Shown: piece after piece, positions 22,303-33,294 of the stretch
Numbering within the stretch: the stretch's first letter is position 1
Layout: each line of letters begins with the position of its first letter
DNA from: Dromiciops gliroides
Taxonomy: Eukaryota > Chordata > Mammalia > Microbiotheria > Microbiotheriidae
Assembly (NCBI RefSeq): GCF_019393635.1
Contig: NC_057862.1
Coordinates: 483,108,669 to 483,172,668, forward strand
Length of the DNA: 64,000 bases
Direction of reading: 5' to 3'
Made by a program: the position numbers and the translations under genes
The notes under the pieces: generated by a model
Told to the model about the DNA's origin: nothing
Databases searched by the model: none
Seen by the model: only the letters and a program-made list of their open reading frames with translations

Positions 22303-22865
22303 TGTAAGATATAATGGGGTTTTTGTCAATGCCCAAAGGCCCCAACCAGAGGAGATTAATCTAGACTGACTGAATTAAGTGAGACTGACTGAAAGTGTAT
22401 GACTTTACTGATTAGCCTACTTAGCCTACTAAGTTCATTAAATTAAAAGCACACCTGCCTGACTCCCAAGAGGGAGTGTTCTCAGAGGCTGTGGACCACA
22501 ACATCAACACAAGACTACCCTCAACCAATCAGCTTGAAGGACCACACCTTCCTGGGGAAGGGAAATAGAAAGTAGGAAGTGAGGCTGGCTCTGTGGTCTC
22601 TTTTTGGTCTGGGACCTCGAGTTGGTGGCTGAAGAGAAGGAGATGTCCAGTCTGAATCCTAGGATAGATAGGCTTTGCTATCTTTCTGAACTCCACCTGT
22701 TCTCATTTTACTAACCCCTAATATAATTTAATAAATGCTTAATGCCTAAACTGTTGCTGAAGCTTCTAATTTATAAGTAAATCCTAGCTGGTTCCCAGAC
22801 ACACACACACTGGGAGCAGAAAACGGCAACCACACATTAGATTTTAAATGTCACAGTACCTTACA
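22303..22865 (+). mobile_element. Solo retroviral LTR, plus strand (same family as 17195)
   Basis: The right half matches the LTR at 17195-17737: 'ttactaacccctaatataat', an AATAAA near 22731, 'cattagattttaaatgtcac' and the terminal CCTTACA. The left half differs, as LTR U3 regions of related subfamilies often do, though CCAATCAGCTTG is shared. The left boundary is approximate and no duplication was found. A gammaretrovirus-like (ERV1) origin is inferred. No viral genes adjoin it. Confidence 0.6.
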
Positions 22866-22914
22866 GAATTGTTGAGAGACCATAATGAGGTAACCTAAGT
22901 TTTAAGGTGGTGTT

Positions 22915-22942
22915 TTGTGTGTGTGTGTGTGTGTGTGTGTGT
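22915..22942. repeat. (GT)n microsatellite
   Basis: A pure GT run of about 28 bp. Confidence 0.9.
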
Positions 22943-23004
22943 TTCTTTGTTTTTACCATTTATTATTATTGTTATCGTTTGTCCATTCTTTTTTCTTTTC
23001 TTTT

Positions 23005-23144
23005 TTTTTGGGGGGCCGGCAATGGGGGTTAAGTGACTTGCCCAGGGTCACACAGCTGCTAAGTTTCAAGTGTCTGAGGTCATATTTGAACTCAAGCCCT
23101 GAATCCAGGGCCGATGCTTTATCCACTGTGCCACCTAGCTGCCA
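23005..23144 (-). mobile_element. WSINE1-type SINE, minus strand
   Basis: Reverse copy: poly-T, 'gttaagtgacttgcccaggg', 'tcacacagctgctaag', 'ctttatccactgtgccacc'. It is inserted at the edge of the RTE-linked SINE that follows; flanking 'tttgtccattctt' and 'tttgttcttcattctt' may be a worn duplication. Confidence 0.85.
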
Positions 23145-23447
23145 CTATTTGTTCTTCATTCTTGAAGAGGACCATGACACTGGGGTAATGCCATGACTTG
23201 TACTGAATTTGATTTAAGTGAGGCAGGGCTGTGCAAAGTCACCAACACTCTCTCCTCCAGAGCCATCTGGGTTCAGTGGCATGATATACATCAGGATGAC
23301 TAGAGATGGCCCTGGATGTTTAAGGCAACTGGGGGTTAAATGACTTGCCCAGAGTCACACAGCTAGTAAGTGTCTGAGGTGAAAGTTGAACTCAGTTCCT
23401 CCCAACTTCAGGGCCAGTGTTCTATTCACTGTACCACCTAGCTTCCC
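23145..23447 (-). mobile_element. Composite RTE-linked SINE, minus strand
   Basis: Same architecture as 13922-14241: 'gaagaggaccatgacactgg', 'agccatctgggttcagtggc', 'gatatacatcaggatgac', 'ctagtaagtgtctgagg', with the tRNA head at the right end near 'cacctagcttcccc'. Confidence 0.7.
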
Positions 23448-23486
23448 CTTGCCATTTGTAAAACTTAGAGTGATATATAAAAGTGA

Positions 23487-23508
23487 GTTGTTATTATTAT
23501 TATTATTA

Positions 23509-23549
<41 letters not shown>
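23487..23549. repeat. (TTA)n microsatellite
   Basis: A trinucleotide run of about 63 bp with one ATC interruption. It explains the poly-Asn frame on the minus strand and the poly-Leu frame on the plus strand. Confidence 0.97.
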
Positions 23550-23551
<2 letters not shown>

Positions 23552-23579
23552 GTATCCAACTGAGCAAATTAGTCTAGAT

Positions 23580-24317
23580 CTGGGGTTCTCATACTTTTTG
23601 CCATTGACTCCTTTGGCAGTCTGATGAAGCCTATACACCCTGTCTAAGAAAAATTTTTTTTGCTTCTATTCACAATTGAAGAAAATGCTAAATTTTGGAT
23701 ATATTTATGAAAAATAAAAACATAGTTTAATTAAATGTATTTTATTCTTAATTTGTGGAATAAAACAAGCATTGCCATAATACAGTATAGTAAAAAAGAT
23801 AATTACACAAGAAACTGTAAATCTATTTTGTACAACTTTCTATGCCTTTAAAATATATAATAATATATGTAATATGATAAATAAATATAATAATATATTT
23901 AACATAATAACTAAATATATAATATAAATATAATATTGTAAAAATTTCTTTTTTCTTCTTCCCTCCCCCTTCCCTACCCTAGAGATGGCTACCATTAGAC
24001 ACCAATAGGTGTGTGTATGTATATATGTGTATATATATATATACATATATATATATATACATATACATTTTAAATTACTCTATGCATCTATTTTTCAGCT
24101 CTTTCTGGAAGCAGATAGCATCTTTCTTCATTATGTCCTTTATTTTTAATTTGTGTATTTATAACAGACAAAATGACTTAGTCACTCAAAGTTGTTCTTA
24201 AAATAATATTGATGTAAATGTATCCAATGTTCTCTTGGAAATATTTTTTACTGTCCAAACCTGAAATCTACCCACAAGATCCTTGGGGATATGTGGGCTC
24301 CAGATTGAGAATCCTTG
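23580..24317. mobile_element. Non-autonomous hAT DNA transposon, about 738 bp
   Basis: The left end starts CTGGGGTTCTCATAC and the reverse complement of the right end starts CAAGGATTCTCAATC. These are imperfect terminal inverted repeats of the hAT-Charlie kind (CAGNGGTTCTCAA). The flanks are gtctagat (23572-23579) and ttctagac (24318-24325); both fit the hAT 8-bp target preference nTCTAGAn and agree at 6 of 8 bases. The inside is AT-rich, with a (TA)n patch at 24013-24065 and no transposase frame. Internal text such as 'cctttggcagtctgatgaag' recurs in the element at 52248. Confidence 0.85.
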
Positions 24318-24329
24318 TTCTAGACTAAG

Positions 24330-24640
24330 TTATAGTTATATATTTTAGTTATAAACTATTTATTTATACTACCAAATTATTGTATCTAGGTCTATTGTTG
24401 AATTTTTTGGCAGGGCTTAGAATGTGTGAGTTCAGTGAGGGGATCCAAACATCTATGCCAATCTCTTAATTTTACCAATAAAAGAATTGAGAGTTATGTG
24501 AGGTCATAAACAGTTACATAGTGGCAGTTACAGAACTAAACTTAAATTATCCTGATTCCCAGTACAAAAATCTTTTCTCAGTATTCAATTCTAACCCTAG
24601 ACAAACCCAAATTTATTGCAAATTTATTCAGTAGCAACTG
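24330..24640. other. Unassigned sequence with MIR fragment
   Basis: About 24440-24600 has a minus-strand MIR look ('ccaataaaagaattgagag', 'gtggcagttacagaac'). Otherwise nothing was recognised. Confidence 0.35.
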
Positions 24641-24830
24641 GGAGCAGCCAGGTGATGTAGTAGATAGAGAACTGGATCTGTTTTCCTCATCTGTAAAATG
24701 GGATAATACTGAACTAGCCCATCTTTTTCATAGGGCTGTTTCAGTATCTAATGTAATTATGTGTGAGAAAGTATTATGAAAACCATAAAACGTTATGTAA
24801 ATTTAAGCTAATTTTTAATGGACTTATGAT
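24640..24830 (+). mobile_element. THER1/MIR SINE with internal gap
   Basis: The head 'gcagccaggtgatgtagtag' jumps straight to 'cctcatctgtaaaatggg' and the tail 'catagggctgtttcagtatc', so the central region is missing. Confidence 0.6.
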
Positions 24831-24839
24831 ATAGGGAAC

Positions 24840-26150
24840 TCTCAATGAGGAACGTTTTCTAACAATGCAGATTTGCACCCTCTCTACTATTGCAGATATT
24901 CCTTACTCCAATGAAGTTTAGGAAGTGAGTATCAAATATTACCTGCTGCCTCTCTAGCCACAATGATAGTAGATGATTAATCAATATCCACTGAATAAAT
25001 GAATGGAATCAATGAAAACAGAATGTTATCATTAGACATAGATGTCAGTAAATTACAAATAAAAGTATCAGTTATCTTTATGAACCAACAAATGGCTTAG
25101 TCTGAAGTTCTGTCAGTTTTATTCCTTGTGCTTCCAAGTATGTTACAAAAAGTTTCAAGAAGCCTAGACTAAGTATATGAATGTTGTTCCCTAAACAGAA
25201 TCCCACAGATGACAGAACTTCATCAGAATTAGAAGAGATGATCTATTAGCCTAAAATACTTAATTATTTTCTGTCTGTAACATTAGCCATCACTTTTACC
25301 AGATGATCAATTATAACAAAGTGCCAAAACTGAGGTTTCCATATCTGTATAAGGTAGATTGCTTGAAGCAGAAGGTCCAAGAATTTCTCTCTATTTCTCA
25401 CTTATAGGCCCAAACCATGTAAAACAAATGATTGGCAGGGAGGCCTAGAATTATTTCTGTCCCCATGAATAGAAGCCCATATTAAAAAATAATGGGAAAA
25501 TACACTGAACTCAACTTGAAAACTCAGCTGGAATAAAAAATGACAGCTCAGGCCCAGAATGTACATTCAATCTAATGGGAGGGCATGTAAGAGAAAAATA
25601 ATTACCCATTACTTTCACTTTCTTGTTGAGTGAAATTAACCACAAAAAAATTGCAAATTCTTGTTGGAGGAAGTTTCACTGCACAGGTTAATCGTGCCCT
25701 TAATTACAAAACCAATGCAAACACATTTTGTTGATTTTCTTCCTTTTCTATGTGGAAATTCAATTGTGTTATATTTAGTTTGGGGAAGGTTTGCAATCAT
25801 GGAGAGGAAAACGAATATCTCTTTTAGAACAATGGTACCAGGTGCTAACAAATGCATTTCTATTTTATATTTGTAATTTAATTCTCCTCACAAATAAATG
25901 TGTTTGAGGAAAACAAGAGATAAGAGAAAATTACATCTCAGTTAAGACTGGCTTAGTTTTACCATCAAAATGTGTCTCTGCATATATGAATCTATATAAC
26001 ATACACAGCATGTAGGTATATGCAAATAAATATGCATAAATACATATATACACCTGAATACATACATATATGTGTATGCACATGTGTGTAAAAGTGTGAA
26101 ATCAATAACATGGGAAAACTACAGAGAAAGTAGAAAAATTATTGTACTTT
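24840..26150. other. Repeat-poor unique stretch
   Basis: About 1.3 kb with no recognised repeat apart from a TA-rich patch near 25980-26090. Overlapping short open frames on both strands at 25636-25876 show no known domain. Candidate region for conserved non-coding DNA, unproven. Confidence 0.35.
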
Positions 26151-26219
26151 TACTATTTAACACTATTTAAACCAATTCTTCCAGAAAAGAACCTTTATTA
26201 GTATCTCTCACAGACTCAA

Positions 26220-28000
26220 AGAATTTTAGAAGGACCTCAGTGGTCCTCTGGTCCAACTCATACTTGGAAAAGGATTCCCTTTACAACATACCTGATAAGT
26301 GGTCATGCTGCCTGTTTGAAGATCTCCAGTAATAGCAAATTCATGACCTCTAACAATCTCCCACTCTACTTCTAGATCATAATAAATGTTAACCATTAGA
26401 CCTAGATTTACCTCTTTGTGACATTCACTCATTGCTATTAGGCTTAGAAAAAAAGTAAGTCCTCTCTCTCTTCCACTAGAAAGTTCTTCAAATTCTTAAA
26501 GATGGTAATCATAGCATACTCTTTACTTCTACCCTTTATTAGGTTCAACATGCCCAGTTCCTTCAGTCAGTCTTCATCTGCCACGATCACAAAATCCTTC
26601 ACTTGGTTATGCTACTCTAGATGTTGTCCAGGTTATATTCATAAGCTTCCTGAAATGTGGCACTCAAAACTGAACAAAGTCATCCAGATCTTGTCTGACC
26701 AGAGTAAAGTGTGGTAGGACTATCATGTACCTAGTCTTGAATGTTCTGTGCTTCTTAAAGTAGCCTGAAATTGCATTAAATTTCTCAGCTGCCACATAAC
26801 ACAGTTCATATTGAGCTTGCAAACTACTAAAATGATCAGATATTGTCCATAGAAGCTTATGTCTAGGTGTGCTTCCCCATCTCATAAATCAAGTAAAGGG
26901 AACAAGCACTTATTAAGCTCTATGTGCCAGGCAATGTGCTAAATATTGGGAATACAAACACAGGGAAAAAGAATGTCAGTTCCTGCCCTCAAAGAGCTTT
27001 CGTTCTAATTGGAGAAGACAATACATAAAAGGAAGCTAAACAGGTAGGAAACAGAATGGGGAATTCCCATAAAAATATGGTAAAGAAAATCCAGAGAGTC
27101 AGAAATGCAGACCTGAGAGAAATGAAGACATGATTGTCTTAGTTGTCCTCCTTAAAATGGAACTTTGGGGAGGAACTAGAAAGAGGTCACACGGTAGAAG
27201 TTACTTCCAATGTGAGAAATTCAAGGGTGATTTCCAAGGGAGAACTTGCAGGGTGAAGAGATTTCTGTGGCATAATAGATGTCCAAAGACTTAGGAGTGC
27301 AACTTGGAAAGGAATAGAAGATTAAGACCAACCTATACACATGAAGTCAATATTTTGAACCCAAGTATAAAACTTCACACCCACTCCTATTCAATTTTAT
27401 TTTATCTGACCCAGTGGTTTTGGATCATAGTTTTGTCATCCAATCTGCTTAGCTATCTCTGCCTGTTTTATATATTCTGCAAATGATATGACTGTTGTTT
27501 ATTCCTTTATCCAAATCATTAAAATATATATGTGAATTTATGTATATATGTATGTATGCATGTGTATATACACAACATGTAACTAGCATAAGGCCAAGGA
27601 CAGATCCCTGAATTTCTCCACTAAATCATTCCTTCCAAGCTGTCAAGCATTAATGACTCTTGATTCAGCCATTCAACCTGCTTGAAATACATTTAATTGT
27701 ATTATCAACTGGTCTACAGTTCATCATCTTTTCCATATGAATAGCAGGAATGACTTGATAAAAGGTTGTACCAAAACCTAGTAAGGCATGTAATATTTCA
27801 TCCATTATCTACAGCCTAGTAACCTTTAAAAGAGGAAGTAGCATTCCTCTAGCATGACCTTTTCTTGATGAAGCCACACTTGCTCTTTGTGATAACTTCT
27901 TCCTTTACCAGGATTTGAAGTTAAGTTCACTGGCCCACACTTTGTAGACTTCCTTCTCATTCCTGCTTTGAAAATCAGAAATTATTCTCCCTGCCCTCCA
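26220..28000 (-). mobile_element. L3/CR1-clade LINE, minus strand, split by another repeat
   Basis: On the plus strand the 3' part reads 'gaaggacctcagtggtcctc', 'cccactctacttctagatc' and 'aacatgcccagttccttcag', matching CR1/L3 3' ends. After an interruption at about 26888-27340, the order 'ggccaaggacagatccctg', 'gattcagccattcaacctgc', 'gaatagcaggaatgacttg' and 'cttgatgaagccacacttgc' follows. On the minus strand the last gives ITKSKCGFIKKRSC, which corresponds to the CR1 reverse transcriptase block ITxSQHGFxKxKSC. Heavily decayed and inactive. Confidence 0.8.
26888..27330 (+). mobile_element. Ancient L2/L3-group LINE fragment within the CR1 copy
   Basis: Starts 'caagcacttattaagctctat', then 'ccctcaaagagctttcgttc' and 'ggtcacacggtagaagttac'. 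The beginning is the same family as the copies at 12930, 33415 and 33770. Confidence 0.5.
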
Positions 28001-28049
28001 CAAAGGTCAAACAGAATCAAAATCAGGAAGTTGGAGATAGTCCAATGTA

Positions 28050-28165
28050 TTCAATTTTCAGATGTGGAGACTGAGACACACAGTTCAAGTGACTTGGCTC
28101 CATTTACATAACTAATGGTGGCAAAATTAAGATGAAACCAGGTCTCTTGACACCTTGACAAGTAT
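28050..28165 (-). mobile_element. MIR SINE, minus strand
   Basis: 'ttttcagatgtggagactgag', 'caagtgacttggctccattt' and 'gaaaccaggtctcttgac' are in reverse MIR order. Confidence 0.6.
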
Positions 28166-28214
28166 ATTTTTATTAAACATTGCTACCTCTCATTAACCTT
28201 ATTTGGAGATCTTA

Positions 28215-28415
28215 GTAAAAAAATGTTTGAAAGGATTGAATGAGACAAACTTTAAACTTTGCAAATTTTAAAGTGCTATATGAATGCTACCTGTTGTTGT
28301 TGTTGTTAATTATGGTGATGGAAAAGGAAATGGCAAACCACTCCAGTATCCTGGCCAAGACAACTCCAGATGAAGTTACAGTCAGACATGACTGAAACAA
28401 CTGAGCAAGTGATGG
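28215..28415 (+). mobile_element. THER1 tail and Mar1-like SINE tail, plus strand
   Basis: 'ctttgcaaattttaaagtgc' is a THER1-like tail, followed by a short GTT run. 'ggaaatggcaaaccactccag' and 'acagtcagacatgactgaaac' are the plus-strand version of the Mar1 3' region seen reversed at 494 and 14395. Confidence 0.65.
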
Positions 28416-28549
28416 TTAAGAAGATGATGATGAAGATGATGATGAAAGCATCCTTAAACTAGTGTCAATTGCAATCTGAAAATATTCCAAATAGTACTGC
28501 TCCTTCTTCCCTTTTTTTCCTTTGATGCCCTGAAATGTCAGAGCAGCAT

Positions 28550-28765
28550 TTAGAACATATTCTCCTGTTATCATCCAAGCTCTACTACTTGCCAGACATG
28601 TAATCTTGGGTACATCATTTAATTTTTTTGAGCCTCTATTTCCTTTTCTTTAAAAGGAGGATAATTATATTAGCCCTGCCAATTTCACAAGGCTGTAGTG
28701 AGGATCAAATGAAAAATATGTATAAAGACCTTATAATCTTAAAGCACTATATATTACATACAATA
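28550..28765 (+). mobile_element. MIR SINE
   Basis: 'ctctactacttgccagacatg', 'gggtacatcatttaattt', then the tail 'aaggctgtagtgaggatcaa' and 'cttataatcttaaagcac'. Confidence 0.65.
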
Positions 28766-28769
28766 AAAT

Positions 28770-29365
28770 TATAACAAGTTTTTTTTTCTTTTTCTTATTA
28801 CAAATTGTAGAGGGGCTATGAAATGTGCACAGCCCACTTAAGAAGAAAATTGGGAGCTGCTTTTGGTAGACAGGACTGGAGCATGAATGAACATTCTGTG
28901 CTAGCCTACCACAGGATTGGGAGGAGCTTTTTTCCATTGACTGAATACCCAGAACTGTCTTCAGGTCAGCACCTTTGGGATTTTTGTTGCACTCTTGACT
29001 GAGGGAATGATATGATTTCTTCAATCACAACCGGTCAGTAAGGTGGGGTGGATATCAGGACCTCCTTATTTATCTCTGCCCCTCCTAGGCCATATGTATC
29101 CTAAGAAAGGGGCCTTTGTCTTTGTTCTTTTCCATTCTAGGCAAAAGGAGAGGAGTCTCCATTCTGGGCCATTGCTCCATGTGTATTTAAAATGGCAGAG
29201 AGATGCTAGCCACTTGACCCCTAAATGAGGGGCATCATGATCTATGGAGGCTCAAGAAAAAAAGACAAGCCTAAATCCCTCAGTGCCTGAGAAGCCTAAA
29301 GGGATGTGGGAATGTGAGAGTAGGGACAGATGGTCATAGTTATCACCTCTCGTCTGGAGAGAGGA
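28770..29365. other. Unassigned non-coding sequence
   Basis: No gene or repeat recognised. The minus-strand frame 28731-29024 and the plus-strand frame 29043-29228 show no known domain. Confidence 0.3.
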
Positions 29366-29368
29366 AAG

Positions 29369-29520
29369 GGCAGAGTAGAAAGGAGAGGAGGGGAAAATGA
29401 AGAGAGAAAAGAGGAGAAAGAAAGAAGAGAAGAAAGAGAAAAAGAAAGGAAAGGACAAAAAGAAGTGGGGAGATAAGAGAGAAGAAATAAGGAAAAGAGA
29501 GATCCAGTAGAGAAGAGAAA
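29369..29520. repeat. Purine-only (GA-rich) tract
   Basis: About 150 bp in which the plus strand is almost entirely A and G (aggaaag, gaagaga and agaaag units), with only a few pyrimidines. It yields Ser/Phe/Leu-rich frames on the minus strand. Such polypurine tracts can adopt triplex structure. Confidence 0.9.
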
Positions 29521-29524
29521 ATTC

Positions 29525-30410
29525 ACATTACTCAATTATTCTCACACCTCCTGACCTCTGATAAACCAAAGAGGTAAAGTTTCTAGAAAAGGATGATGAA
29601 TCAAGGAAACCATTGTGTACTAATGCAGCTCAGCTTGGGGGTTTTATTTCTATGCCTGGTATTATGAACTACTTGAGAGAAAGAAAGAAATACGACTATT
29701 TTTAAAATAGATCTCTGCTGTCAAAATATATTACAACAGTAGAAATTATATTTAATATTTACCCTGTAAATTAGATCATGTGTTATTAAAGAACATAAAG
29801 TAGGTCTCAAGAAGAAGCTAATATAATGTGCCCAATAGTTTAGTAGGCTGAGTAGGTCTACATGAGGTTCAGTAGTTATTCTAGTAACTGTCAATCCAGA
29901 CACTAAGCATTCTATTGCTTTACAAAGATTATCCATCATTCTACAATATTAAACACATAAAGAAGTTGGTACAGGATATGATGAATAATCTTGGTTGTTT
30001 GCCATTAGGAAGTGAGTCCTCTGAGACTTGGTTTCATTTTATGCTTTGTTTTCTTGGTGGGCTAGAGGAGAGAAAGATAGGCATTTATCTCCATATACAT
30101 ACATGCTCATTTTATATTTGAGTTTTTAAAAATATCAATTCTTGTATGGCATCCTTGTTCATGGAAACATGTGTACATACATATAGTACATAGACAAATC
30201 ACACAAGCACATATGTTTGCATATGCACATGCATTTGTGCTTTGTGGAGGAAAAGTACATGCATACCTTTATAAATATGTGTATATAAATATGTAGTATA
30301 TTATATGTATGTGTATTGCCTATGAGTAAACCCTCAATATCAATATAGATTGACAACACTCTGTAGTTTATAGGCATGGATAGTTGCCTATGATTTTGAG
30401 GACTTATAAT
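29525..30410. other. Unassigned sequence with a TA/CA-rich patch
   Basis: 30165-30320 is a degenerate alternating TA/CA/TG patch. The remainder shows no gene or clear repeat. Confidence 0.4.
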
Positions 30411-30414
30411 TAAT

Positions 30415-30600
30415 AGATCTAGAGATAGAAAAAATCTTAGAGATCATTTTACAGATGAGACCCTGAGAGGTTAAGGGATTTACCCAAGATGATGTAACTA
30501 TCTTTGCAGCCATCTTAGTGTACAAGGCAGGACTTGAACTCATCTTCATTCCAAGGCTCATTCTCTTTCCACTACCCATGCAACCTCCCCATGTGTAATA
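30415..30600 (-). mobile_element. MIR SINE, minus strand
   Basis: 'atcattttacagatgagacc', 'gaggttaagggatttaccca', 'aggcaggacttgaactcatc' and 'ctctttccactacccatg' follow reverse MIR order. Confidence 0.7.
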
Positions 30601-30609
30601 ATAATAAAA

Positions 30610-31640
30610 TCTCTTCTTTCTCACTATTGTCTCACTTGGTGATTTTATCCATTACCACTGGATGAATTATCATCTCTCTGCTGGTGACTCACAGATCTAT
30701 ACATATAACCTGAACTCTCTTCTGTGTTCCAGTCTCATATAAATCAGCAGCATCTTAGATATCTTGAACTGGATGTCCAGAACAGAATTCATTGTTTCCA
30801 TTAAAACTCTCCCATCTTCTGAATATCCCTCTCACTATCAACGGTACAATTGTCCTCCTACTCATTCAGCTTCACAATCTTGGTGTCATCCTCAATGCCT
30901 ATTCAGATTCACCCACATATCCAGTCCCTTTTCAAATCTTGTCAGTTTCTACCTCTACAAAATCTCTTGTAAAGTAACCATCCTAACCAGATTACTTCAA
31001 GCCTGGAATATTGAAATATCTTTCTGGTTAGTTGCCCTACCTCACTCTAATCAAGCCTCCACTCAGATGCTAAACTGATTTTCCTAAAGTGTAGATTTGA
31101 CCATATCACTCCATACTCCCAATAAATGCTAATGCTTCCCTATTACCTTTAGGATCAATTATAAAATCAACTGTCTGGTTTTTAAAACTTTCCACAACCT
31201 GGCTCCTTCCATCTTACAGTCTTCTTATACTTGACTCTCTTCTACACATTCTATGGTGCAGGTTCAAGTTTACAATGGCCTTCTTGGTGCTCATTATACC
31301 TAGCAATTCTTGTTCTTCTTTTGTTCTTGAAGAGAAACAATGACATGAGGAGGGTGATGTTTTGACTTGCAAGTGAATTGGATTTAAGTGAGTCAGAGCT
31401 GTTGAAAGTCATAAGCCTCAGTCTCTTGAAGTCCAATGACAAGACAAAAATCAAAACAATTAGCAATGACTCCTTACACATAGGGCATTCCATCTCCCAA
31501 CACCATGCATGCATTTTCAGTAGCTACCATCATGCCTGGAATGTCCTCTCTCATGTCTTCAGCCTACAGGCTTTCCTGGACTCTTACTAGACTCAGTTGA
31601 AGTCCTAACTTCTTCCAGAGGCCTTTCCCTGGCCCCACCC
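30610..31640 (+). mobile_element. Ancient CR1/L2-group LINE split by an RTE-linked SINE
   Basis: In order: 'ctggtgactcacagatctat', 'cttggtgtcatcctcaatgc', 'ttcaagcctggaatattg', 'cctaaagtgtagatttgacc', 'cctggctccttccatcttac'. After the SINE it resumes 'catgcctggaatgtcctctc' and 'tcttccagaggcctttccc'. Same family as 3436-4720. No frame survives; the plus-strand open frame at 30764-31078 is chance. Confidence 0.65.
31295..31465 (-). mobile_element. RTE-linked SINE body, minus strand
   Basis: 'cttgaagagaaacaatgacat', 'gatgttttgacttgcaagtg', 'gtgagtcagagctgttgaaag' match the body of the composite SINE. The tRNA head is absent. Confidence 0.6.
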
Positions 31641-31649
31641 TGACCCAGC

Positions 31650-32500
31650 CTGTGAAATCAGAGCTGAGTTTCCGCACTGAACAATACCCAAATGATAAGA
31701 TATTTCCTAGTACAACTCCCACATAAATATATTAAATTTTCATTGAAAACAAAGTCCTTCTTGAGAGAGAGTGCTGAGGGCTGTCATAGTTTGGCCACTT
31801 TGTGACCACATTGAAATACAAATTCTTGAATGAAAATAATAGCTCTTCCAGCTGGGACAGCAGGACATCAATTTATGTAGTCTCCTTTCTTCAAGGTAAA
31901 GGAAGAATTTGACATCCCCTTTTGCTAGGCTGTGCTAACTAATCTTCGTACCTTTTTTAAAATTTTCCTTGAATATTTACCTTTATGAAAATGAAAATGC
32001 AATAGTGAAAAGTTGAAGCAGTGGGCCTTCTGTGATTGACCAGGAGGAGGAAGTGAGAAAGATTCCTCTCATTAATACCCTCAGAGAAAATGGTGAAAAA
32101 AATATCCCTGGGGAAAGGGAATATGAAGGAGGAGCAGTGAAAATAATCTACTCTAGTCTTCCACTTTTAGAAATCCAAGCACACAGTGGGGATTCTGCCA
32201 CCACTGCAAGGGAATCTGGCACTTTGGAGAGCAACTGCTTGGGTCCTAGGAATACAACAGCTCCTGGGAAGAATGTGATAACTCCAGGGAATTTATGCTC
32301 AATCAAACGGATTTAGAAACAACCTCGAATTGTACAATGTGGAAAATTCTTCAAATTTCAATGGATGTCACAAGCTTTTTTCTGTCTGCAGTCTGATAAG
32401 AGTACACAATATGATTGAGACTGTTGCCCTTTCACCTCTTGAGGTGATTATCAATTATGGGGATATTTTAATGCTTTGGAAAATTTAATTAAAAAATGAC
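31650..32500. other. Unassigned unique sequence
   Basis: About 850 bp with no repeat I recognise. The plus-strand frame 32032-32316 (94 codons) has no domain, no upstream gene structure and no recognisable splice context. It is not called as a gene. Confidence 0.35.
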
Positions 32501-32504
32501 ATCA

Positions 32505-32658
32505 GGGGCAGCTAGTTGGCCCAATGGATAGAGCACCAGCCCTAGAGTCAGGAGCACCAGAGTTCAAATCCGGGCTCAGACACTTGACATTTCCTAGCTG
32601 TGTAACCCTGGGCAAGTCACAACCCCAATTGCCTCACCAAAAAAAAAAAAAAAAAGAT
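32505..32658 (+). mobile_element. WSINE1-type SINE
   Basis: Complete plus-strand copy from 'ggggcagctagttggcccaa' to a long poly-A. It is flanked by the 10-bp duplication aatgacatca at 32495-32504 and 32659-32668. Confidence 0.95.
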
Positions 32659-32669
32659 AATGACATCAT

Positions 32670-33290
32670 GTTTTAAATACCTTTTCACTGAAAAACAAGG
32701 TCACCCATTAATGAAGATATTGAAGAGCTTATTATTTGTGTTACAAATATAAAAATTACAAAATAATTATATTAATATAATATTGTTATATCTTTAAAAT
32801 TTGTGTATTTTCATAAAATTCCAATAAAATCTTAATTTTATTTGAATATAATTAGCTAAGACTATGGCTCATATACTTTGGTTTATGAAAACATGTGGAA
32901 GTTACAATTTTTGGTAAGAAAAGAAGGTAATTGATGAACATAAGAAACCTAAGGAATTATTTACTCCTATCCCTTCATTTTATAGCTGAGGAAACTTAGG
33001 ACCACAAAGGTGAAGAGACTTGTCTAAAGACAAGGTCACATAAAATTAAGTGGCAGAATTGGGATTTGAATCCAGGTCTTCTAACTCTAAAGCCAGTGAT
33101 TTTTCCACTATAACACATCACCCCTATTAAGTTCTGTTGGTAAGGAGAACTATCAAGCACTAAGATGTGATGAGCATGAAGTAATTTTTCAAGGAATAAG
33201 GTTTTATGTTAAGGTTTTATCTATTTCCTTTTCACTTTCCTTCTTTTCTTTTTCCTTCATCTTCCTTAATGGTCATTAGTAACTATTTAT
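32670..33290. other. AT-rich sequence with a minus-strand MIR
   Basis: About 32970-33120 is a minus-strand MIR ('tttatagctgaggaaacttag', 'gggatttgaatccaggtc'). The remainder is AT-rich and unassigned. Confidence 0.5.
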
Positions 33291-33294
33291 CTTA

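Noticed and set aside
23355-23567. Poly-asparagine frame
   Set aside because: It is translation of a (TTA)n microsatellite flanked by SINE sequence.
30764-31078. 104-codon plus-strand frame, possible small gene
   Set aside because: It lies within an ancient LINE whose other copies lack this frame, and it has no recognisable domain.
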